Assembly (NCBI GenBank): GCA_021734725.1
Contig: JAIPIM010000277.1
Coordinates: forward strand, 1-5,505
Source: Minisyncoccota bacterium
GTDB taxonomy: Bacteria; Verrucomicrobiota; Lentisphaeria; Oligosphaerales; MVZH01
Length of the DNA: 5,505 bases
Direction: 5' to 3'
Part shown: one piece after another, positions 1-4,699 of the stretch
Layout: each line of letters starts with the position of its first letter
How positions within the stretch are numbered: the stretch's first letter is position 1
Made by a program: the position numbers and the translations under genes
Notes under the pieces: generated by a model
The model's database searches: none
What the model was told of the DNA's origin: nothing
Seen by the model: the letters and a program-made list of their open reading frames with translations, nothing else

Positions 1-1086
1 TGTATCCAGGTAGCGCTCATTCACGGCATCAACAACGTTGATATTGGGGGTAATTTCGAGGGCCTCAGCATCCTTCAGAAAAATGAGGCGTCCCCCACGG
101 AAGGCCGCGGCGAGCCCTTGAAAAATCATGCGTTCACAAGCGATGTCCACACCTTCCGATGCTTCTTCCAGCCCGCGGGTAGCCCAGTAAATGGCATGAG
201 CTTCCGGCAAGCGCCAGTCCAGCTCGCCATACTTCTCATTGAGTCGCCAAATGCGCCCTGGATCAAGCTTCAGTCCCTCCCGCATCCAGCGGGCCCGGAA
301 GTACAGCTCCAACTGCTCCCAAATGCCGTTTTCGGCAAGCACTTCGGCCAACGGATCGTCCAGTTCACCCTCCGCATCCCGGAACGTTTTCTGCAATTCG
401 TCCAATGTCGTGTCGTATTCGATCAAAATCGATTTCAGGTCCTGAGCAGCCGGCCCCAGAGAAGTCATTAACGCCGCATGCGTCACGGGTGCTTCCGCCC
501 AACGTTCCCACACCACGGGATAGCGGCCAAGAACGGCAAGCATCTGCTTGGCCAACTGCACTTTATAATAGCGATTGGCATCATCCATTTCCTGGCCAAG
601 TTTATGCTGATAAATCCAGCCCAATTCCTTGAACAGAGTGGGGTCTCCCGGATTATAAACCAGTGCCTCATCTCGCAGAAGTTCGATGCCGCGCTGGACC
701 CAGCGCCAGCGATCCTCAAAATCATTGAACGTCACCGATACGTTATAGGCCATGTTCCAAGCCAGATAGGCATGTGCCCCAGTAAACCGAGGCTGCAATT
801 TCACGATCCAGGAGGCGAGCTGGACCATTTCAAAATAATTGCCTTCCTCCTTCATCTTGGCCGAGCGGAGCCACAACGCATCCGCCACAAGACCCCGGAA
901 ACTTCCCAGCGCCACGGTGGTGAAAGCAACCACCGGGGGGGCGTTCTCAGCTATTGACGTATCCACCAGTTCGCGGCGTTCACGGATCTCATTCATGCGA
1001 TTTTGCACGAACACGATAGTGGAAATCAATGCAGCCAGCACCACCGCGACCACTGAAGCTTTGGTCATGAATCGCGCACTTTTCAT
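1..1086 (-). CDS. Membrane-anchored TPR-like protein of unknown function, C-terminus cut off by window edge
   Basis: An uninterrupted frame of 362 codons runs from the ATG at 1086 to base 1 with no stop, so the C-terminus is missing. Residues 8-28 form one hydrophobic segment after a basic start (MKSARFMTKA), a signal anchor or uncleaved signal, so the rest probably lies outside the cytoplasm. The body is helical with TPR-like stretches at about 84-115 (LQPRFTGAHAYLAWN), 125-163 (YNPGDPTLFKELGWIYQHKL) and 290-310 (RLPEAHAIYWATRGLEEA). The conserved-looking FRGLVADALWLRS at 63-75 I associate from memory with uncharacterised proteins of PVC bacteria. The ATG overlaps the permease stop (ATGA), and GGTGAT at 1098-1093 is a ribosome binding site six bases upstream. 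Co-translation with the permease suggests a partner subunit or periplasmic scaffold. This is inference, and I assign no biochemical function. Gene reality is near certain; the family name is not. Confidence 0.85.
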   Translation of the reverse strand, partial: MKSARFMTKASVVAVVLAALISTIVFVQNRMNEIRERRELVDTSIAENAPPVVAFTTVALGSFRGLVADALWLRSAKMKEEGNYFEMVQLASWIVKLQPRFTGAHAYLAWNMAYNVSVTFNDFEDRWRWVQRGIELLRDEALVYNPGDPTLFKELGWIYQHKLGQEMDDANRYYKVQLAKQMLAVLGRYPVVWERWAEAPVTHAALMTSLGPAAQDLKSILIEYDTTLDELQKTFRDAEGELDDPLAEVLAENGIWEQLELYFRARWMREGLKLDPGRIWRLNEKYGELDWRLPEAHAIYWATRGLEEASEGVDIACERMIFQGLAAAFRGGRLIFLKDAEALEITPNINVVDAVNERYLDT

Positions 1087-2462
1087 CGTCGAATCACCTT
1101 CCCCAGTTCACGGCGTCCGAGGACATATATTCCCAGCACCACAAGAGGGCCGGCCCGCAGCAGGCCCTCAAAGAGAATCAACTGTCCAAGCGCCATGATC
1201 TCGATTAAATAGCCGCGCGCCAAATCGTGAGTGGGATCGAACCGGCCCAGAGAAAGCACAATCGCATCCACCGCCCTGGCCACACCCCTGGTCGTAACAT
1301 CAAGCAACCGTTCAATGCTGAATGCCTCTTGCGCTCCCACAGTTCCCTGACCAACCAAAGCTGCCGCGGCGCCACCCAAAACAAGATAGGATAATGCCGC
1401 AAACAATGCCACCGGTGTCGACAAGGCAGCACCGCACGTACAACCAAGGATGCCAAGTAACGCAAGCTGCAACAGTACAAGCAGCACGCCGCGGATGTAA
1501 TTGTTCGCAAACCCCGTGACCCGTGCCAAAAGAACCGGCCAATCTTTTGCCTGCAGAATAACCGATTCTTTACCGGCATCCTGATTGACATACTGCAGGT
1601 ACAGCGTCCCACCCTCAGGAATCATCGAGGCCGGAAAAGAAAATTCATGGAAACTGCCACCCATGACGCGTTGCGGCAGGATCGCCAGCCGCTGGTCCTC
1701 CGGTGCATCGGGGTTGAGCAATGCCCATGTACCTCTTGTCATGCGCTGCTTCGATTCGGATGTTGACGCCACAAAAATCTTGTACCGGACAAAAACACGC
1801 GCATCTGGGTCCGGTACGCGCACGTTCTCGTATTTCCAAGTCCGGGCAAAACCCGCTTCAACCTCTGTGCTGCGCGCTCTGATCTGACGAATGAGTTCTT
1901 TCAGTACTTCTTCCCTGCTGTGACCGGGCGCTAACTCGCCGGCTGTTTCGCGGCGCCGGTACTCGCGCTTTGCGAAGGCAACAAAATCCGGTCGCGCCGC
2001 TTGAAACGTACGCCGCCCCACCAACACCTCATTTCGTGCCTCCCTGAGCTCCTCGGTCGAGTACTGACCACTGTTGAAGCTGACAAACAGAAGCGCGTAA
2101 ACCACCGCCGCTGACAGAATATAAAGGAATCCAGTCATTGCAAAGACACCCGCCCATTTACCTAACCACAGCTGCCATACACGCGTAGGCTTCGTGAGCA
2201 CTAAATGAAGATTGTAGCTCTCTATTTCGCGTGAGAGTGCGGTGCAGCCCAACCATACCGCGGCCAATGAAAGGAGCGCACGGACAGCGTTCAGCGAATA
2301 GGTCAGCGACACTTGGAACTGCCCCGCGGCCGTACCGTCAGAGGAAACCGTCAGGGGCAGCAGAATCACAGCGGCGAGGTTGATTAAAAGAAGAACGTGG
2401 AACACCTTCGACCGCAGAGACGCTCGAATTGTCTGTTTGGTTATAGCAAAAAAAGCACGCAC
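1083..2462 (-). CDS. ABC-2 type transporter permease with large extracytoplasmic insert
   Basis: A 459-residue membrane protein, probably the permease half of an ABC exporter. Hydrophobic segments lie near residues 20-40, 60-77, 103-129, 322-342, 347-370 and 427-448. Between the second and third is the hallmark of NosY-like ABC-2 permeases: an acidic-amphipathic stretch (SREIESYNLHLVLTKPTRVW, 77-96) followed by LGKW, which in this family contacts the ATPase. Residues about 130-315 are a hydrophilic insert, predicted outside by the topology, with a charged helical part (135-205) and a beta-rich part (206-305). The basic C-terminus (GRRELGKVIRR) fits a cytoplasmic end. The start is GTG at 2462, 12 nt after the DJ-1 gene stop, with CGGAG seven bases upstream. 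Its stop overlaps the start of the TPR-like gene. Substrate is unknown. No ATPase gene is visible in the window, so energy coupling depends on a gene elsewhere. Confidence 0.87.
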   Translation of the reverse strand: MRAFFAITKQTIRASLRSKVFHVLLLINLAAVILLPLTVSSDGTAAGQFQVSLTYSLNAVRALLSLAAVWLGCTALSREIESYNLHLVLTKPTRVWQLWLGKWAGVFAMTGFLYILSAAVVYALLFVSFNSGQYSTEELREARNEVLVGRRTFQAARPDFVAFAKREYRRRETAGELAPGHSREEVLKELIRQIRARSTEVEAGFARTWKYENVRVPDPDARVFVRYKIFVASTSESKQRMTRGTWALLNPDAPEDQRLAILPQRVMGGSFHEFSFPASMIPEGGTLYLQYVNQDAGKESVILQAKDWPVLLARVTGFANNYIRGVLLVLLQLALLGILGCTCGAALSTPVALFAALSYLVLGGAAAALVGQGTVGAQEAFSIERLLDVTTRGVARAVDAIVLSLGRFDPTHDLARGYLIEIMALGQLILFEGLLRAGPLVVLGIYVLGRRELGKVIRR

Positions 2463-2469
2463 GACACAA

Positions 2470-2474
2470 CTCCG
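2470..2474 (-). promoter_or_regulatory. Ribosome binding site for the GTG-started permease gene
   Basis: CGGAG on the minus strand sits seven bases before the GTG at 2462 and directly after the TAA stop of the DJ-1 gene (2477-2475). It supports GTG as the initiation codon and gives the shortest sensible intergenic gap. Confidence 0.6.
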
Positions 2475-3041
2475 TTAGACGTCCGGACCTGAATACATCA
2501 TGGCCGCGGCCAGCTTTTTGCATGTATCAGACCCAACAACTGTTTTAACCACATACAGAGCAAACTGCAAAGCCGTTCCCGGTCCCTGGCTCGTAATTAT
2601 CCGATCGTCCTGTTCCACTCTTTCCCCTGTATACTGCGCCCCGGTCAGGTGGCATTCAAAACCAGGATACGAAGTCACCCTTCGTCCTGTCAGTAAGCCA
2701 GCGGCATGCAGTACGATGGGTGCCGCACACAATGCCGCGACCCATCCCCCATTACCGTACACATCGTTGAGAAACGCAGTAACCAAAGGGCTTGCGGCAA
2801 GATTCTCGGCTCCGGGCATACCGCCCGGGACCACGGCAAGTTCAACGGTGCGACTGTCCAAAGAGGCAAGAGGGACATCGGCTTTCACCACAATGTCATG
2901 AGCGCCCGTAACCTCCAAGTCTGCATGCAGGCTCACAAGAATCACCCTGACGTTTGCTCGACGCAATACGTCAATAACAGTAACTGCCTCGGTTTCTTCA
3001 AAACCGGGGGCCAAAAGGACTGCCGCGGAATGCTTGTTCAT
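2475..3041 (-). CDS. DJ-1/PfpI (YajL-like) family protein
   Basis: A 188-residue protein matching the DJ-1/YajL branch of the class I glutamine amidotransferase-like superfamily end to end, at the usual family length. Visible landmarks are the N-terminal LLAPGFEETEAV (9-20) with Glu18 in the position of DJ-1 Glu18, VVPGGMPGAENL (70-81), the nucleophile elbow AALCAAP with Cys105 (DJ-1 Cys106), and ITSQGPGTALQFAL (149-162). Tyr125 stands where human DJ-1 has His126. Family members are cytosolic oxidative-stress proteins and have been reported as deglycases or glyoxalases; the actual substrate here is not readable from sequence. The ATG at 3041 has a strong AGGAGA ribosome binding site (3055-3050) eight bases upstream. 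It is the first gene of the leftward cluster, 12 nt ahead of the permease, so it is probably co-transcribed with it; a functional link to the transporter is only suggested by position. Confidence 0.93.
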   Translation of the reverse strand: MNKHSAAVLLAPGFEETEAVTVIDVLRRANVRVILVSLHADLEVTGAHDIVVKADVPLASLDSRTVELAVVPGGMPGAENLAASPLVTAFLNDVYGNGGWVAALCAAPIVLHAAGLLTGRRVTSYPGFECHLTGAQYTGERVEQDDRIITSQGPGTALQFALYVVKTVVGSDTCKKLAAAMMYSGPDV

Positions 3042-3067
3042 GTTGCTTGTCTCCTGTCATTTGACTC

Positions 3068-3095
3068 TGGCACGCGCCCATGTGTGCCCATGCCA
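3068..3095 (-). repeat. Imperfect inverted repeat just upstream of the DJ-1 ribosome binding site
   Basis: Bases 3068-3077 and 3086-3095 (TGGCACGCGC and GCCCATGCCA) can pair with eight Watson-Crick pairs of ten around an eight-base loop. In a leftward transcript one of the two mismatches becomes a G-U wobble. The element would lie in the 5' leader about 12 bases before the AGGAGA of the DJ-1 gene. It could be a regulatory hairpin or chance. There is no following T tract, so it is not an intrinsic terminator. Confidence 0.25.
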
Positions 3096-3149
3096 AGGTC
3101 ATTGCCAGGCTGTCTCAAACCTGAATCCGAGAGAAAATTGGCGAAAAAG

Positions 3150-3168
3150 TATAGTTTTGCACACTATA
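3150..3168 (+). repeat. Small AT-rich dyad (TATAGT-N7-ACTATA)
   Basis: TATAGT at 3150-3155 and its exact reverse complement ACTATA at 3163-3168 flank seven bases. The right arm is part of the self-complementary octamer ACTATAGT (3163-3170). The dyad sits in the most AT-rich stretch of the divergent region and overlaps sequences resembling -10 boxes on the minus strand. It may be an operator or only promoter sequence. Confidence 0.35.
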
Positions 3169-3190
3169 GTTATCTGACGCCGCAATCCAA
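3163..3190 (-). promoter_or_regulatory. Candidate promoter for the leftward DJ-1/permease cluster
   Basis: On the minus strand TTGGAT (3190-3185) is followed after 16 bases by TATAGT (3168-3163), a fair sigma-70-like pair. Transcription would start near 3156 and give a leader of about 115 nt before the DJ-1 start. A second -10-like box, TATACT at 3153-3148, lacks a good -35. Assigned by eye only. Confidence 0.3.
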
Positions 3191-3220
3191 GGCGTCCCGT
3201 GGTAGTGTTCCAAAGGCCGG

Positions 3221-3249
3221 TTGCAGTTGACCGGGACAACCACTATCTT
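3221..3249 (+). promoter_or_regulatory. Candidate promoter for the rightward coaD cluster
   Basis: TTGCAG (3221-3226) is separated by 17 bases from TATCTT (3244-3249). The spacing is ideal but both boxes are only partial matches to the sigma-70 consensus. It would leave a leader of roughly 150 nt before coaD. A nearby TTGACC at 3227 has no well-spaced -10 partner. Confidence 0.22.
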
Positions 3250-3396
3250 TAGTGACGGGTGACCACACGGAGAGCAGGCCCCGGACACAAACGCAAGCAA
3301 AGGATGCCTTCCATTGCGAACCTCGAAATCGCGTGCGAATACAATTGGTACAAACAGCACCAGACACGACATTCCGACCACGCCAATACCGAATAC

Positions 3397-3402
3397 TAAG
3401 GA
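3397..3402 (+). promoter_or_regulatory. Ribosome binding site that fixes the coaD start
   Basis: TAAGGA lies seven bases before the ATG at 3410. It favours that ATG over an upstream in-frame TTG at 3314, which would add 32 residues with no resemblance to CoaD. Confidence 0.7.
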
Positions 3403-3409
3403 TGGACAC

Positions 3410-3901
3410 ATGGCGGACGAAAAAGTGGCGTTATATCCCGGTTCTTTCGACCCTGTGACAAACGGTCACATAGACGTCATTGTCCGGGCTTCCCGACTCT
3501 TCGACCGTCTTATTGTGGCCGTCGGAACGAATAGTGGGAAAAAGCCGGTTTTCACGCCGCAGGAAAGACAAGACCATTTACGGCAGGTCTGCAGAAACCT
3601 TCCCAACGTTGACGTGTCTTCATTCAACGGACTGCTCACTGAAGCGGTAACCATCTTCGGAGCACAAGCCGTGGTTCGAGGATTGAGAGCCGTTTCAGAC
3701 TTTGAGTGGGAATTTCAGATGGCCCTTATGAACAGAGAACTTAATTCAGCCTGCGAAACCATCTTCCTCATGCCAAAGCCTGAATACTCATTTGTCAGCT
3801 CTACAATGATCTGTGAAATCGCTCGATTCGGGGGCGATATTTCGCCGTTCGTACCCTCCTTTCTAGCCCGGGATGTAGTTAATCGCCTTCAACAGCCATG
3901 A
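3410..3901 (+). CDS. coaD: Phosphopantetheine adenylyltransferase
   Basis: A 163-residue cytosolic enzyme, close to the 159 residues of E. coli CoaD. It catalyses the reversible transfer of AMP from ATP to 4'-phosphopantetheine, giving dephospho-CoA, the penultimate step of CoA synthesis. Nucleotidyltransferase-fold landmarks are the N-terminal ALYPGSFDPVTNGH (7-20) with the TxGH-type ATP motif (TNGH 17-20), Lys44/Lys45 in the position of the substrate-binding lysine, VVRGLRAVSDFEWE (88-101) with the conserved arginine, and SSTMICEIARFGGDISPFVP (130-149), the counterpart of the SS.lvkE motif. The ATG at 3410 is chosen because it starts four residues before the conserved strand and has TAAGGA seven bases upstream. 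Its TGA overlaps the next gene's ATG (ATGA), implying translational coupling. It heads the rightward cluster leading to plsX. Confidence 0.97.
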   Translation: MADEKVALYPGSFDPVTNGHIDVIVRASRLFDRLIVAVGTNSGKKPVFTPQERQDHLRQVCRNLPNVDVSSFNGLLTEAVTIFGAQAVVRGLRAVSDFEWEFQMALMNRELNSACETIFLMPKPEYSFVSSTMICEIARFGGDISPFVPSFLARDVVNRLQQP

Positions 3902-4407
3902 ACGCAAAACACCTACTTACCATTTATCCGGACTCCCTCCCCCCGGGGGGCATTGACTTGGCAGCCGACATAGCGGCCGAGGACCTCAATGTACCCGAGG
4001 ATGACCGCCTGGTCTGCGCAGCGCCAATAAAACTCCGGCTTCACGTCAGTCTCGTCCATGGAGGCATTCTCGCAGAGGGGTCCCTCCATTCGGTATTACG
4101 CTGCAGGTGTGACCGCTGCCTCACCTACTATGACCATGACCTGACGATCGGCGCTGTCTGCCACTTCTCCAAAAGCACCGATAACGAACCGGTGGACTTG
4201 ACGGACGATATTCGGCAGGATATTTTACTGGCTTTCCCGCAACAATGTCTGTGCCGGGAGAACTGTGCTGGGCTGTGTAGTAATTGCGGTCAAAATCTCA
4301 ACGTACGGGACTGCGGATGTCAGCACCAAACAGTTCCTAACGATACGTGGCACGCATTGGACAAGTTGCAGTTCAACGGCGACCCCAACAGCAATGCTTC
4401 GAACTGA
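3898..4407 (+). CDS. yceD: YceD/DUF177 family protein
   Basis: A 169-residue protein of the DUF177 family, usually encoded directly before rpmF as here. Two cysteine clusters typical of many members are present: RCRCDRC at 68-74 and the C-terminal CLCRENCAGLCSNCGQNL at 117-134, followed by CGC at 139-141. The segment VDLTDDIRQDILLAFP (99-114) is the family signature preceding the second cluster. Four-cysteine spacing suggests metal binding, which is inference. Family members have been linked to normal 23S rRNA accumulation and ribosome production in bacteria and chloroplasts, fitting the neighbour L32. The start codon overlaps the coaD stop and has no good Shine-Dalgarno of its own, so it is likely translated by coupling. 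Codons 14-18 contain a C6G6 palindrome, an odd base run for a coding region. Confidence 0.92.
   Translation: MNAKHLLTIYPDSLPPGGIDLAADIAAEDLNVPEDDRLVCAAPIKLRLHVSLVHGGILAEGSLHSVLRCRCDRCLTYYDHDLTIGAVCHFSKSTDNEPVDLTDDIRQDILLAFPQQCLCRENCAGLCSNCGQNLNVRDCGCQHQTVPNDTWHALDKLQFNGDPNSNASN
3939..3950 (+). repeat. C6G6 perfect palindrome inside the yceD gene
   Basis: Six C followed by six G encode part of the Leu-Pro-Pro-Gly-Gly stretch (residues 14-18). It is a 12-base perfect palindrome in the variable N-terminal part of the protein. No function is implied; such runs are prone to replication slippage and sequencing error. Confidence 0.9.
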
Positions 4408-4492
4408 GTGACTGTGCGTGTAAGTGTGCCACCTGCAAGCACCGAGCGGGTAGAGCTAAATAACCAATGCCAAAACATGGAGAAGCCGCGCC
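4408..4492 (+). other. Leader between yceD and rpmF
   Basis: This 85-nt gap is the largest inside the rightward cluster. I see the rpmF ribosome binding site (GGAG at 4479-4482) but no convincing promoter, terminator hairpin or T tract. It may simply be read through, or it could host L32 control that I cannot recognise. Confidence 0.5.
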
Positions 4493-4678
4493 ATGGCTGT
4501 TCAACAATGTAAAGTGTCTAAGCGAAAAGTGCGTTGCCGTACGTCGGCCAACCACTACCAGGGAGTGCAGACAAACCGCTGTCCGTCATGCGGCGAACAC
4601 CGTCTGCCGCATCGCGTGTGCCCGCATTGCGGGAACTATCGCGGCCGCCAGGTACTCACCGTCAGCACTTCAGAATAA
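4493..4678 (+). CDS. rpmF: 50S ribosomal protein L32 (bL32)
   Basis: A 61-residue basic protein of the large ribosomal subunit. The N-terminal MAV followed by KVSKRKVRCRTSANHY corresponds to the rRNA-binding tail of bL32. A four-cysteine zinc ribbon follows: CPSCGE (Cys30, Cys33) and CPHCGNYRGR (Cys43, Cys46), so this is the zinc-binding (C+) form. Length is normal. The start at 4493 is supported by GGAGAAG (4479-4485), with ten bases after GGAG. Oddities are Gln-Gln at 4-5 where Pro-Lys or Pro-Arg is usual, and two extra cysteines (Cys6, Cys15) in the tail outside the zinc site. Position between yceD and plsX is the classic arrangement. The stop is 21 nt before plsX. Confidence 0.96.
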   Translation: MAVQQCKVSKRKVRCRTSANHYQGVQTNRCPSCGEHRLPHRVCPHCGNYRGRQVLTVSTSE

Positions 4679-4699
4679 CTCCTCACAGTGACGTGACTC

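Larger units (their letters stand above)
3042..3409 (+). other. Divergent intergenic region between the DJ-1 gene and coaD
   Basis: This 368-bp stretch separates two oppositely transcribed clusters and must hold the promoter of at least one of them. It contains the DJ-1 ribosome binding site (3055-3050), a possible stem-loop (3068-3095), an AT-rich patch with a small dyad (about 3130-3176), candidate promoters on both strands, and the coaD ribosome binding site (3397-3402). From about 3250 to 3395 I see no convincing element. I see no good protein-coding gene. An open frame of 98 codons on the minus strand (3411-3115) is discussed among the findings. Confidence 0.7.

Noticed and set aside
118..957. 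Plus-strand open frames of 68 to 159 codons across the left end.
   Set aside because: They are antisense shadows of the long minus-strand TPR-like gene, have no recognisable domains, and overlap one another in different frames.
1205..1887. Several alternative frames on both strands within the permease gene.
   Set aside because: They lie wholly inside the 459-codon permease frame, whose membrane segments and ABC-2 motif mark it as the real gene.
2500..2901. Plus-strand frame of 133 codons opposite the DJ-1 gene.
   Set aside because: It is the complement of a clearly recognisable DJ-1 family protein and shows no domain of its own.
3314..3409. N-terminal extension of coaD from a TTG at 3314 (32 extra residues).
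   Set aside because: The added residues do not resemble CoaD, the length would exceed the family norm, and the ATG at 3410 has a well-placed TAAGGA.
4386..4463. Cysteine-rich open stretch reading CACKCATCKHRAGRAK between yceD and rpmF.
   Set aside because: It has CxCxxCxxC-like spacing but no start codon with a ribosome binding site, overlaps the end of yceD in another frame, and is very short. Probably chance.
4408..4492. Possible promoter (TAAATA near 4457) or terminator before rpmF.
   Set aside because: No matching -35 at proper spacing, and no stable hairpin followed by a T tract.
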